From: Gammaproteobacteria bacterium
Lineage (GTDB): Bacteria; Pseudomonadota; Gammaproteobacteria; Steroidobacterales; Steroidobacteraceae
Length of the DNA stretch: 64,000 nucleotides
Direction: 5' to 3'
Assembly (NCBI GenBank): GCA_027452045.1
Contig: DAIDHH010000027.1
Span: forward strand, 32,317-96,316
In this document: one piece after another, positions 1-9,285 of the stretch
Position numbering within the stretch: the first letter of the stretch is position 1
How the letters are laid out: each line of letters opens with the position of its first letter
The notes under the pieces: generated by a model
What the model saw: the letters and a program-made list of their open reading frames with translations, nothing else
The model's database searches: none
Told to the model about the DNA's origin: nothing
Made by a program: the position numbers and the translations under genes

Positions 1-790
1 GGGCGAGCGCAATCAGGAGCGCGGAGAACAGCAGAGGCAGGAGCGTGTCGAGCGCGCGCGGGAGGGTCAGGCCGCCGTAGACGAACCCAATGGTGGCCGT
101 CGCGGCCACTGCCAAGGCCACGAGGTCGATACCCGCGAAAGCGAAGCGAGTCATGCGCCGCATGCGCATCGAAAGACCGCTCTCCGCCAGTCCCTCCGCC
201 ATCACGTACACGGACGGAAGAGCCACGAGGAATTGCGCGAGGTATACCGTTTCGTTCACCCAGAAACCCGCGAGGGGCGTCATCACCGCGTTGCTCATGG
301 CGGTGCCGATGAGAGCAAACATCGAGAATCCACACAGCCCGCCGCTCGCGCGGCCGCGGCCCCGCCAGAGCGTGAGCAAGGCGAGTGCCGCCAACAACGG
401 GACCCCGAACAGTGAGTTCAGCCACCCGCTGGCGCGGTCCAGTGCAGACGGCGGCGCCGTGCGCATCGTGACCGTGGCGTCTACGACGTGCCCGTCATGG
501 ATCACGGGAAACGCGAACGAGGTACCGGCGGACATCTGGAACCCAAATACACCCGTCGCGCGCGCGGCCCGCGTCATGTCTCTTGGGACGAGCACATCGC
601 CGTCCCGCAGGGGAGATGGCAGGGGGACACCCTCGAGTGGACGTACGACCCAAAGGCCGTTCGACTCGTGCACGAGGTTCACCGGCAGTTCAGCGCCCGT
701 CCACAGGCCGAGCAGGTGCGCCTCCGCAACCACGAAGGACGCGACGGCGAGAGCCGTGAGCAGGAGCCTGAAGGCAAGGGCGCGGGTCAT
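1..790 (-). CDS. Multi-pass membrane protein, N-terminal part only (runs off the left edge)
   Basis: Reverse complement from ATG at 790 reads open to the window edge: MTRALAFRLLLTALAVASFVVAEAHLLGLWTGAELPVNLVHESNGLWVVRPLEGVPLPSPLRDGDVLV..., followed by several hydrophobic segments. Not in the ORF track because it is incomplete. Confidence 0.6.
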   Translation of the reverse strand, partial: MTRALAFRLLLTALAVASFVVAEAHLLGLWTGAELPVNLVHESNGLWVVRPLEGVPLPSPLRDGDVLVPRDMTRAARATGVFGFQMSAGTSFAFPVIHDGHVVDATVTMRTAPPSALDRASGWLNSLFGVPLLAALALLTLWRGRGRASGGLCGFSMFALIGTAMSNAVMTPLAGFWVNETVYLAQFLVALPSVYVMAEGLAESGLSMRMRRMTRFAFAGIDLVALAVAATATIGFVYGGLTLPRALDTLLPLLFSALLIALA

Positions 791-878
791 ACGCCGGCGA
801 ATCTTACCGGCTTCCGCTACCCGGCGGGCTCTCACCCGGAGGCTTGCACACATTACTCTACATATATAGAATATAATC

Positions 879-1190
879 ATGGCCCGCCCACCCAATGCCT
901 CACGTCAGACACGGGCTCTGCTTGCGGCCCTGGCAGCGAAGCCCCGGTCATGGCGTCACGGGTATGAGCTGTCCAAGGAAACCGCCCTGAAGTCCGGGAC
1001 GCTCTATCCGCTGCTCATGCGTCTGCAGGCGCAGGGACTGCTGGATTCGCAGTGGCAGCCGGCGCCTCAACCGGGACGCCCACCGAGGCACCTGTATCGA
1101 TTGACTTCCGCGGGAGCCACCCTGGCGCGTGCATGCGAGGCGACGCACCCTGCACTGGCGCCGACGCATCCGATCGAGACTCCGGCATGA
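879..1190 (+). CDS. PadR family transcriptional regulator
   Basis: 103 aa winged-helix protein with GYELSKETALKSGTLYPLLMRLQAQGLL...GRPPRHLYRLTSAG, typical PadR signature; overlaps the next gene by ATGA. Confidence 0.85.
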   Translation: MARPPNASRQTRALLAALAAKPRSWRHGYELSKETALKSGTLYPLLMRLQAQGLLDSQWQPAPQPGRPPRHLYRLTSAGATLARACEATHPALAPTHPIETPA

Positions 1191-1873
1191 GCAACTCCCT
1201 GCGACGGCAATGGGCTTTGCGCCTCGCGCGCGGTGCCTCAAGACTCCTGCCGCGCGCTCAGGCCTCCTGGGGCGAGGCGATGTGCAGCGAGGTGCGGCAC
1301 ATCGAAGACGACAGGGCAGCGCTCAGGTGGGCCCTCGGAGCGCTCGCTGCCGCAGGTGCCGAGCGAGCGGCCGCGCTGCTCGACACGCGCACCGCGACCT
1401 GGGGTCTGGCGCTGCTCACCCTCTGCCAGGCTCTCGGCACGCTTCTCGCGCCTGTGTTGATCATCGCCTGGCGCCTGCGCTGGCCACGCTTCGAGAACCT
1501 CCTCGCCGGGCAGCTTCCGGGCGATCATTATCAGAGATTCATTCCACTCATGAATGCCGTGCCGATCTGGCAACTCGCCCTGTGGATCGCGGCCGGTCTC
1601 CTCTTCCTGACCGCCGGCTGGCCCCTGGTGCGCGCTCGCCGCGGCGCGTTCGCCCTGTTCGCCACGGCACTGGCGCTGACGTACACGGTCTCGGCCATGG
1701 CGTGGATGGAGCGAGCCCTCCACCCGGCGCTGGCCGAGCTCTACCGCCAGACCTACGCCTTCCCCCGGCCGGCGTTGCGGCGCGATGTGCTCATACCGCT
1801 CGCCTCGCAGCTCCTGCCCTTGTTCGCGGCCATCGCGCTCTGGTGGCGCAACCACAGCCGTTCGCGCGCCTGA
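1187..1873 (+). CDS. Hypothetical multi-pass membrane protein, coupled to PadR regulator
   Basis: ATG at 1187 in frame with ORF 1052..1873; hydrophobic segments; ATGA overlap with padR-like gene. Confidence 0.7.
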   Translation: MSNSLRRQWALRLARGASRLLPRAQASWGEAMCSEVRHIEDDRAALRWALGALAAAGAERAAALLDTRTATWGLALLTLCQALGTLLAPVLIIAWRLRWPRFENLLAGQLPGDHYQRFIPLMNAVPIWQLALWIAAGLLFLTAGWPLVRARRGAFALFATALALTYTVSAMAWMERALHPALAELYRQTYAFPRPALRRDVLIPLASQLLPLFAAIALWWRNHSRSRA

Positions 1874-1879
1874 GCGCCC

Positions 1880-1948
1880 CTGCGGGCTCGCCCGCAGACC
1901 GACAAACCGCGCTCCAGCGCGGATTTTGAACGGCCCCGTTCAAAATCC
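1880..1948. repeat. Three tandem perfect inverted repeats (hairpin cluster)
   Basis: CTGCGGG-CTCG-CCCGCAG (1880-1897), CCGCGCT-CC-AGCGCGG (1907-1922), GGATTTTGAACGG-CC-CCGTTCAAAATCC (1921-1948). Confidence 0.8.
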
Positions 1949-2042
1949 GTTGCCCGCCCCCGGGGTTCTGCACGAACCGACCCGGCGCCGCGGTGGCAGA
2001 ATGGCACCCCTCATTATTGTCGCGCCGCACTGGAGAGCGACC

Positions 2043-3860
2043 ATGTCCCCGCCCGATCTCTTCCCTAGCGCCGTCCAGTTGAGCCCGCTGCGCCATTCCA
2101 CCGAGGCCCGCTCCGTGGACGCACTGGTGCGCGAGCAGCTCGAGCACTTCGGCATCGCCTCCGAGTCCCCACACGGCCAGGCGCTGTCTCGACTGTCGCG
2201 AGCTCTGTTCGAGGCCAACGGTGCCGCCCAGGAGGCCTGGCGTCTCACCAGCGAGACGCTCTCCGGGCTCGACCGGCGTGACCGCATCGCCTGGTTCAAC
2301 GCCAAGCGCTTTGCGTGCTTCCAGCTCGCCAAAGTGCTCGACACGCTGCAGAACCCATTGCGCGCCACGTACCAGTCGATCATGGACGACTCCGCCACCG
2401 CCGTGGCCAAGGGGCCGTACCCGCTGTTCGACAACGTGACTGCGCTTTTCAGCGCGACTCCCGTGATCGCCCGCACCGCGACTTACGTGTACGCGTGCGC
2501 GGAATGGGTGGAGGACGCCTTCCAGGGCAAGGAGCTGCTGCACCAGATCTACTCACGACTCCTCAACCCGACATCGATCTGCCTCGCCAACCACATCGTG
2601 GACGTGGAGGCCGGCCCCGAAGCGCGTGACTACTTCGCCTGGAATTTCAATTCCGGTATGGCCGCGATCGACGCCACGCTCGCGCACCTGGTCGGCTATG
2701 AGGACATCGTGCTCGCCAGCCGCAACGTCTATGGCGGCACCTATCAGCTGCTGCACGACTGGTACGGCAAGCGCAGCAATCTCAATGTCGCGGTGGAGTG
2801 GTTCGATGGCGAGGGCCCGGAAGCCTTCGATGAGCAGTTGCAGGATATCGAGCACCGGTACGCCGATCGCCTGCGCCAGGGACGGCAGATCTACATCTAC
2901 CTCGAGTCCCCCTGCAACCCGCACGGCAATGTGCTCGATGTCCCCGGCATCTGCCGGATCGCCCACGCCAAGGGGCTGACGGTCATCTGTGATGCCACGG
3001 TGGGAACGCCGGTGCTGCAGAAGCTCCTGCAGCGCGAGGTACGCCTCGAGCGACCCGACTTCATCATTCATTCCTACACCAAGGACATCTGCGGCTCCGG
3101 CAACACCACCGCGGGTGTGGTCATCGGCCGCACCGAACGCATGTTCCTGCCCAAGGGCCAGACCGTCCGTGCCACCGGCCACGACGGCCGCGAGCGCGAG
3201 TATCCCTGGGATGAGACCATGTTCTGGAACGTGTACTACGTGAAGGGCGCGTTTCTCGATGCCGACAAGGCATTCGAGGTGCTGAGCGGCATGCGCACCA
3301 TGGAGCTGCGCGTGCTGCAGAAATGCATCAACACCATCGTGCTGGCGCGCTGCCTCGCCCTGCACCCCATGATCAACGTGCATTGCTCGGCGGTGGACGG
3401 GCATCCCAATGGGGCGTTGCGCGAGAAACTGATGACGCTCGGACTGCCGGCGCCGCTGTTCACCATCGACTTCGAAGGCACGGCCCGCAACCCCGACCGC
3501 CTGGACAGACGGCGCCTGAAGCGCCTGCTCGACAGCCTGGAGCCGGCGTTCGGTCTGCAGGTCACCCTCGGCCAGACCAATACGATCGTGCTCTGCCCGG
3601 CGCTCACCAGCCACTCGGAGATGTCGGAGGAGGCGCTCGCCCGCGCCGGGATCACTCCGACCACGCTGCGCATTTCGGTCGGGGACGAGGACCCGCGCTA
3701 TCTGCTCGAGCACATGCGCCGCGCGGCCGAGCTCGCCGCCGGCGATACCGCCCCGGCGTTCATCGAAGGGTTCCCGGACCGCAAAACCGCCAACACCATC
3801 TACCAGGACGTCTACACCGACGTGCACCGGCGCTGGATCGCGGCCCGCTGCCGGTCTTGA
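2043..3860 (+). CDS. PLP-dependent Cys/Met metabolism (trans-sulfuration) family enzyme, long form
   Basis: 605 aa from ATG 2043; PLP-lysine region FIIHSYTKDICGSGNTTAGVVIG, and IYLESPCNPHGNVLDVPGICRIAHAKGLTVICDATVGTPVLQ. Confidence 0.8.
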   Translation: MSPPDLFPSAVQLSPLRHSTEARSVDALVREQLEHFGIASESPHGQALSRLSRALFEANGAAQEAWRLTSETLSGLDRRDRIAWFNAKRFACFQLAKVLDTLQNPLRATYQSIMDDSATAVAKGPYPLFDNVTALFSATPVIARTATYVYACAEWVEDAFQGKELLHQIYSRLLNPTSICLANHIVDVEAGPEARDYFAWNFNSGMAAIDATLAHLVGYEDIVLASRNVYGGTYQLLHDWYGKRSNLNVAVEWFDGEGPEAFDEQLQDIEHRYADRLRQGRQIYIYLESPCNPHGNVLDVPGICRIAHAKGLTVICDATVGTPVLQKLLQREVRLERPDFIIHSYTKDICGSGNTTAGVVIGRTERMFLPKGQTVRATGHDGREREYPWDETMFWNVYYVKGAFLDADKAFEVLSGMRTMELRVLQKCINTIVLARCLALHPMINVHCSAVDGHPNGALREKLMTLGLPAPLFTIDFEGTARNPDRLDRRRLKRLLDSLEPAFGLQVTLGQTNTIVLCPALTSHSEMSEEALARAGITPTTLRISVGDEDPRYLLEHMRRAAELAAGDTAPAFIEGFPDRKTANTIYQDVYTDVHRRWIAARCRS

Positions 3861-3891
3861 TTGCGCGCGGCTTCGGCTGAGCCTCAACCGT

Positions 3892-3922
3892 GCGGCACGG
3901 GGACAGGAAGTCCCTGTGCCGC
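3892..3922. repeat. Inverted repeat containing GGGGACA (13-bp arms, one G/T mismatch)
   Basis: GCGGCACGGGGAC-AGGAA-GTCCCTGTGCCGC just downstream of the PLP enzyme gene. Confidence 0.7.
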
Positions 3923-4097
3923 CTTCCCCTCGCGGTTTGCGCAGGCAGCATGGAACCGCGCCCTCGGGAGCGTGGTCCTATCTTTTCGATGCCCATCCTC
4001 GGGGCGATCGACAGCCCAGGAACGGCCGGTTTGCCCAAACAGGGGTCGACCGGGCCGGCGGAACGGGGCCCCATGCACCGGCAGCGGAAACACTTCC

Positions 4098-5474
4098 ATG
4101 CGCGTCCAGTCTCAGCGGACCGATCACCAGAGCGACCTTGCACCCGGGCAGCCCACGCACCACGCGGAGAGTCGCCCGAGCCGGGCGTGGGCGTGGCTCA
4201 TCTACGCGCTGATCTTCGCCGGCATCGTGATCCTCGGTCGCCTGCAATTTCACTCCATCATGCCCCGCGTGCTTGCCGTGGCCACGAAGCGCCACGAACT
4301 CCACTTTCTCGCCGATGCCGGCATCCTGTGGATGGCATGCGGTTTCGTGCTCCTCGTTGCCCGTACCCTCCTCTGGATCCTCTACCGTCCCGCACCGTCT
4401 GCGACCGCTTCGTCCGCACCGAGTCTGACGGTCATCATCCCGGCCTACAACGAGGGCGCGATGGTGCTCAAATCCATCGAGTCCGTGGTCGCGGCGGACT
4501 ATCCGCACGACCGGCTCGAGATTCTGGTCGTCGATGACGGCAGCAAGGACGACACCTGGACCTACCTCTCCCAGGCGGCCCAGCGCTATCCGGGCCTCGT
4601 GACCGCGTTGCGCCATGAGCGCAATCGCGGCAAGCGCGAGGCGCTCGCGCTCGGCTTTTCCCGCGCGCGCGGCGAAATCCTCGCCACCATCGATTCCGAT
4701 AGCGTCATCGAGCCGCAGGCGCTCCTTGCCCTCGCCGGACCTTTCCGCGATCCACGCGTCGGCGCCGTGGCCGGCAAGGTGATGGTCTACAACCGCGCGC
4801 ACGGCCTGATTCCGCGGATGCTGCATGTCCGGTTCATCGTTTCATTCGACATGCTGCGCGCGGCGGAATCCGTATACCGCAACGTGTACTGCTGCCCGGG
4901 CGCGCTCACTGGTTTGCGCGCCTCGGCCGTACGCCAGGCGCTCGATCGCTGGACGCACCAGGAATTCCTCGGCTCGCGATGCACATTCGGCGAAGACCGT
5001 GCCATGACCAACTACCTGTTCGATCAGGGCTACGACGCGGTCTATCAACGCACGGCGATCGTGCACACGCTGGTTCCCAACGCCTACTCGAAGCTGTGCA
5101 AAATGCTGCTCAGGTGGAACCGCTCCTACGTGCGCGAGGAAATCCGCTTCGCCCGCATCCTGTGGAAGCGGCCTTGGCCGACACGGCTCATGGCAGCCTT
5201 CGACAGGCTAGTCACCAACATCGGCCAGGTCATGGCCTACACCAGCCTGGGTCTGCTGCCGCTCATGATCGCGCAGGACCCGACGATCACCGCGCCGATG
5301 TTCGCCACCGTGGGTACCGCTTCGCTCTTCCACGTCCTGTACTACCTGCGCAGCGAGCGCTCCTTTCATTTTCTCTATGGCGTACTCTACGCATACTTTT
5401 CCTCGCTGGCGCTCTTCTGGATCTTCCCTTACGCGGTCGCCACCGTGCGCTCAAGGGGCTGGTTGACGCGTTGA
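4098..5474 (+). CDS. Membrane-anchored glycosyltransferase family 2
   Basis: SLTVIIPAYNEGAMVLKSIESVVAADYPHDRLEILVVDDGSKDDTW, IDSDSVIEPQAL, RWNRSYVREE; hydrophobic N- and C-terminal segments. Confidence 0.9.
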   Translation: MRVQSQRTDHQSDLAPGQPTHHAESRPSRAWAWLIYALIFAGIVILGRLQFHSIMPRVLAVATKRHELHFLADAGILWMACGFVLLVARTLLWILYRPAPSATASSAPSLTVIIPAYNEGAMVLKSIESVVAADYPHDRLEILVVDDGSKDDTWTYLSQAAQRYPGLVTALRHERNRGKREALALGFSRARGEILATIDSDSVIEPQALLALAGPFRDPRVGAVAGKVMVYNRAHGLIPRMLHVRFIVSFDMLRAAESVYRNVYCCPGALTGLRASAVRQALDRWTHQEFLGSRCTFGEDRAMTNYLFDQGYDAVYQRTAIVHTLVPNAYSKLCKMLLRWNRSYVREEIRFARILWKRPWPTRLMAAFDRLVTNIGQVMAYTSLGLLPLMIAQDPTITAPMFATVGTASLFHVLYYLRSERSFHFLYGVLYAYFSSLALFWIFPYAVATVRSRGWLTR

Positions 5475-5595
5475 CGCCCAACAGGCGCCCGCACATCGGC
5501 CTCGCTCCGGCGATCCGGTGTCGCCGATCGCCGCCACGGTTGCGAACTCCCCGGAACCGGCTAAGGTAGCAGTCATCGCCGCGAGCCCTCGGCCA

Positions 5596-7185
5596 ATGGG
5601 AGGCGCCATGACCCGATACCCCCTCAAGGGAAGCGAGAGAAAACTGCTGCCGGGCGCGCGCGTGCTCGGATCCGCGGACCCCAACGAGAGACTGGAGGTT
5701 TCGCTCATCCTGCGCACGGCCGATCAGCCCGCCTTGCGAGAGAGAATCGCCCGCCTGGCCCGGGGCGAGCGTCTAGCCCCGCTGTCTCGCGAGGAGTTCG
5801 CGCGTGCGCATGGCTCCAAGGAACCCGACCTTGCCGCCGTCCGGGAGTTCGCTCGCGCGCACGGTCTCGCCGTGGTCCAGGAGCACGCCGCGCGCCACAC
5901 GGTCGTATTGGCGGGCACCGTGACGCAAATGAATGCCGCATTCGGCACCCAACTGTTGCGCTGCGAGCACGCCACAGGCACCTATCGTGGACGGCAGGGC
6001 GCGGTGCAGCTCCCGGAAGGATTGCAGGAGATCGTCGTCGCGGTACTGGGTCTGGACAATCGACCGCAGGCCCGGCCGCACTTTCGGATCAAGAGCGGGC
6101 CCAGGAAGCGCAAATCCCGCGCCGCCACCCCTCCGGCCACCTCCTTCACGCCCGTTCAGCTGGCCTCGCTCTACAACTTTCCCGCGAGCGAGGGCCAGGG
6201 ACAGTGCATCGGACTCATCGAGCTCGGCGGGGGCTACCGGCCACAGGATCTCCAGGCCTACTTCGGCGCACTCGGCCTGTCCGCCCCCTCTGTCACCGCA
6301 GTATCGGTCGATCACGCCGTCAATCGGCCCACCGGCGATTCCGCCGGTCCAGACGGTGAAGTGGTGCTCGACATCGAAGTGTCGGGGGCGATCGCGCCCG
6401 CCGCCAACCTCGCCGTATATTTCGCGCCCAACACCGATGCCGGCTTCCTCGATGCGGTCACTACCGCCATTCACGACACCATCAATCAACCCTCGGTCCT
6501 CTCGATCAGCTGGGGCTCCGCGGAATCCGCTTGGACTCAACAGGCGATGACGGCCATGGACCAGGCCTTCCAGGCGGCTCTCGCCATGGGCATCACGGTA
6601 TGCGTTGCTGCGGGCGACAGTGGCTCGACCGATGGAGTTGCCGACGGGAGCAACCACGTGGACTTTCCCGCCTCGAGCCCCCACGCTTTGGCCTGTGGAG
6701 GCACCAGCCTCAATGCCACGCAGACTGCCATCTCCAGCGAAGTCGTCTGGAACGACGGCAATCCCGCCGCGGGAGCGACGGGTGGCGGCGTCAGCTCCAT
6801 CTTCGCGCTACCGCCCTGGCAGGATGGGCTGAGCACCACCAGCGCGCAGGGTGCTCGAACCCCTTTGACCAACAGAGGGGTTCCGGATGTGGCCGCGGAC
6901 GCGGATCCGAACACCGGATACCAGGTGTTGGTGGATGGCGTAAACGCCGTATTCGGCGGTACGAGCGCCGTCGCCCCACTTTGGGCCGGCCTGCTCGCGC
7001 GCATCAACGCGATTACCGCACGCCGCGCCGGGTACGTCCAGCCCCTGCTCTACCCCCACAACGGCGGGTTCCGGGACATCACCCGGGGCAACAACGGCGG
7101 CTATCAGGCGTCGGCCGGATGGGACGCGTGCACCGGACTCGGCAGCCCCAAGGGCCAGCAGCTTGCGGCCATCCAGGGTCTGTAG
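5596..7185 (+). CDS. S53 family peptidase (sedolisin/kumamolisin-like) with pro-domain
   Basis: DGEVVLDIEVSGAIAPAAN (Glu/Asp), SISWGSAES, VAAGDSGSTDG, GGTSAVAPLWAGL (Ser); pro-kumamolisin-like N-terminus. Confidence 0.9.
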   Translation: MGGAMTRYPLKGSERKLLPGARVLGSADPNERLEVSLILRTADQPALRERIARLARGERLAPLSREEFARAHGSKEPDLAAVREFARAHGLAVVQEHAARHTVVLAGTVTQMNAAFGTQLLRCEHATGTYRGRQGAVQLPEGLQEIVVAVLGLDNRPQARPHFRIKSGPRKRKSRAATPPATSFTPVQLASLYNFPASEGQGQCIGLIELGGGYRPQDLQAYFGALGLSAPSVTAVSVDHAVNRPTGDSAGPDGEVVLDIEVSGAIAPAANLAVYFAPNTDAGFLDAVTTAIHDTINQPSVLSISWGSAESAWTQQAMTAMDQAFQAALAMGITVCVAAGDSGSTDGVADGSNHVDFPASSPHALACGGTSLNATQTAISSEVVWNDGNPAAGATGGGVSSIFALPPWQDGLSTTSAQGARTPLTNRGVPDVAADADPNTGYQVLVDGVNAVFGGTSAVAPLWAGLLARINAITARRAGYVQPLLYPHNGGFRDITRGNNGGYQASAGWDACTGLGSPKGQQLAAIQGL

Positions 7186-7257
7186 AGGAGGGCTGAGCGC
7201 AAAACGCCGAGTCCGTATCTGCGCCCCGAGCCGCGCGTGGCGGGCGGCGGCTTGCGA

Positions 7258-7692
7258 TCAGGTCTCGGGCGGTGAGTCGCCGGGCCACTGAGGCAGGCCG
7301 TCGGTGATGTCGTAGTAATCGCCCTTGTCGGCGACGAAGATGTGCTGCGCCGCCTTGAGGCCCGTCGGCCGATCCAGCGTACCCGCCCAGATGCTGATGT
7401 GATCGCCGTGCGCGGGCTTCCAAAACAACTGCGAGCCGCAGGTGCCGCAGAAGCCACGCCTCGCGATCGCGGAAGACTGGTACCAGCGAAGCGTCTGGGA
7501 CGACAGCAGCCGCAGATGCGCGGGCAGGCAAGCCGTGGCCGCGTCGAAGTGCCCGCCCGAGCGGCGGCACATCGTGCAATGACAATAAATGACGGGACGC
7601 AGCGGACCGTGCACTTCGAAGCGCACCGCGCCGCAAAGGCACTGGCCGCGCGCGATGCCGCCTCGAGACCGATCGGAGGAGATGTCGGACAT
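7258..7692 (-). CDS. GFA family protein (glutathione-dependent formaldehyde-activating enzyme-like)
   Basis: GQCLCGAVRFEVHGPLRPVIYCHCTMCRRSGG...FCGTCGSQLF. Confidence 0.9.
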   Translation of the reverse strand: MSDISSDRSRGGIARGQCLCGAVRFEVHGPLRPVIYCHCTMCRRSGGHFDAATACLPAHLRLLSSQTLRWYQSSAIARRGFCGTCGSQLFWKPAHGDHISIWAGTLDRPTGLKAAQHIFVADKGDYYDITDGLPQWPGDSPPET

Positions 7693-7703
7693 TTCCGCCC
7701 CTT

Positions 7704-8489
7704 TCAAATGTCGGCGTGTCCTTCCAGGTAAAACACACAGGTCCCCTGCAGCTCGACGCGCTCGCCGCGCATTCGGCAGGTGAGTTCCCCGCCGCGCCGG
7801 GAAGCCTGATGCGCGCGCAGCACGGACTTGCCCGAGCGCTGCGACCAGTAGGGCGCGAGAGCGCAATGGGCGCTGCCCGTGACGGGATCCTCCGGTATGC
7901 CCCTGGCCGGCGTGAAATAGCGGCTGACCATGTCATACTCGCCCTCTCCCGGCGCCGTGACGATGACCCCGCTGCGATCGAGTCGCGCGATGGCAGCGAG
8001 GTCCGGCACGAGGTTTCTCACCACCGTCTCGCCCTGAAATACGGCCAGATAACTGCTCGCATCGGCGCGGACTTCCTCCGGTGCGACACCCAGGGCCTGG
8101 ATGAGGGCGCTCGGGGCGGTGACCGCGGCGGTGCGCCGTACGGGAAAGTCCATCACATAGCCGGCGCCTGCGCGTCGCACCGCAAGTGGACCGCTCGCCG
8201 TATGGAAGGTCACGACGGCTCTTGCGGGCTCCAATCTCTCCAAGACCACCGCCGCGCTGGCGAGCGTGCCGTGTCCGCACAGCGGCACCTCCACCGCAGG
8301 CGTAAACCAGCGCAGGCGGTAGTCATCGCCTTCCCGGACCAGGAAGGCGGTCTCCGACAGATTGTTCTCGGCAGCGACCGCCTGCATCACCTCTTCGGGC
8401 GGAAAGGCCTCGAGCGGCATGACCGCGGCCGGATTGCCGCTGAAGCGCCGTGAGGTGAATGCATCCAGTTGGAATAGAGGTACGCGCAT
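7704..8489 (-). CDS. PhzF family phenazine biosynthesis-like isomerase
   Basis: MRVPLFQLDAFTSRRFSGNPAAVM...ENNLSETAFLV...RWFTPAVEVPLCGHGTLA...DPVTGSAHCALAPYW. Confidence 0.92.
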   Translation of the reverse strand: MRVPLFQLDAFTSRRFSGNPAAVMPLEAFPPEEVMQAVAAENNLSETAFLVREGDDYRLRWFTPAVEVPLCGHGTLASAAVVLERLEPARAVVTFHTASGPLAVRRAGAGYVMDFPVRRTAAVTAPSALIQALGVAPEEVRADASSYLAVFQGETVVRNLVPDLAAIARLDRSGVIVTAPGEGEYDMVSRYFTPARGIPEDPVTGSAHCALAPYWSQRSGKSVLRAHQASRRGGELTCRMRGERVELQGTCVFYLEGHADI

Positions 8490-8492
8490 CCC

Positions 8493-9218
8493 TCACCGCT
8501 CGCCCGGGTGGGCCGACAGCTCCGCCACCGTCGCTTCCACCCAGGATTGAATCTCCTGATTGACTTCGCGCGGGTCGCGGCCGGTGGCGACGATCGGCTT
8601 GCCGATGACGAGGCGGATGGTACCCGGCTTCTTGCGCAGTCCCCGCCGTGGCCAGAAGCTGCCGGCATTGTGCGCCACTGGCACCAGAAGTTTGCCGGTT
8701 TCGGCCGCGAGCAATGCTCCGCTCACCCCATAACGGCGCGTCTGACCGAAAGGCATGCGCGTGCCTTCGGGGAAAATGATGATCCAATCCCCCTCGGCCA
8801 GTCTGTCCTTGCCCTGTGCGACGACCTGACTCACCGCGGAATGCCCGGACTTGCGGTCGATGGCGATGGCGTGCACCTGCTGGATGCCCCACCCGACGAA
8901 TGGGATCCAGGTGAGCTCACGCTTCAACACCCAGACCTGGCGTGGGAACACCAGGGACATGGCGACGGTTTCCCACGAGGAGGAATGCTTCCACAACGCG
9001 ATGTGATTGCCCGCGGGAACGTTCTCCAGGCCCTCGATCCGGTAATCGAGCCGGCAGGTCCAGCGAAGCACAGCGAGCAGCACCCGCGACCAGACCCGCA
9101 CCAGAGCGAAGCGGCGCGGAAACGGCAGCATGGAGCAGGCGATCACGAAGAAGATCGAGTAGAAGAACGTCCAGAGGAAAAAGAACGCGGTAAAAAACAG
9201 AGAGCCGAGATATTGCAT
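8493..9218 (-). CDS. plsC: 1-acyl-sn-glycerol-3-phosphate acyltransferase
   Basis: ALWKHSSSWETVAM (NHxxxxD-like variant), IIFPEGTRMPFGQ, PVAHNAGSFW; N-terminal TM. Confidence 0.88.
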   Translation of the reverse strand: MQYLGSLFFTAFFFLWTFFYSIFFVIACSMLPFPRRFALVRVWSRVLLAVLRWTCRLDYRIEGLENVPAGNHIALWKHSSSWETVAMSLVFPRQVWVLKRELTWIPFVGWGIQQVHAIAIDRKSGHSAVSQVVAQGKDRLAEGDWIIIFPEGTRMPFGQTRRYGVSGALLAAETGKLLVPVAHNAGSFWPRRGLRKKPGTIRLVIGKPIVATGRDPREVNQEIQSWVEATVAELSAHPGER

Positions 9219-9285
9219 GACGGGGGCTTAGAGGGATCCTGGCCGAAAAGGTGCGTGTTGCGTATGAATCGACAGCCGATGCCCG

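Noticed and set aside
90-869. 259-aa plus-strand ORF
   Set aside because: The minus strand encodes a convincing membrane protein running off the left edge; the plus ORF has no motif.
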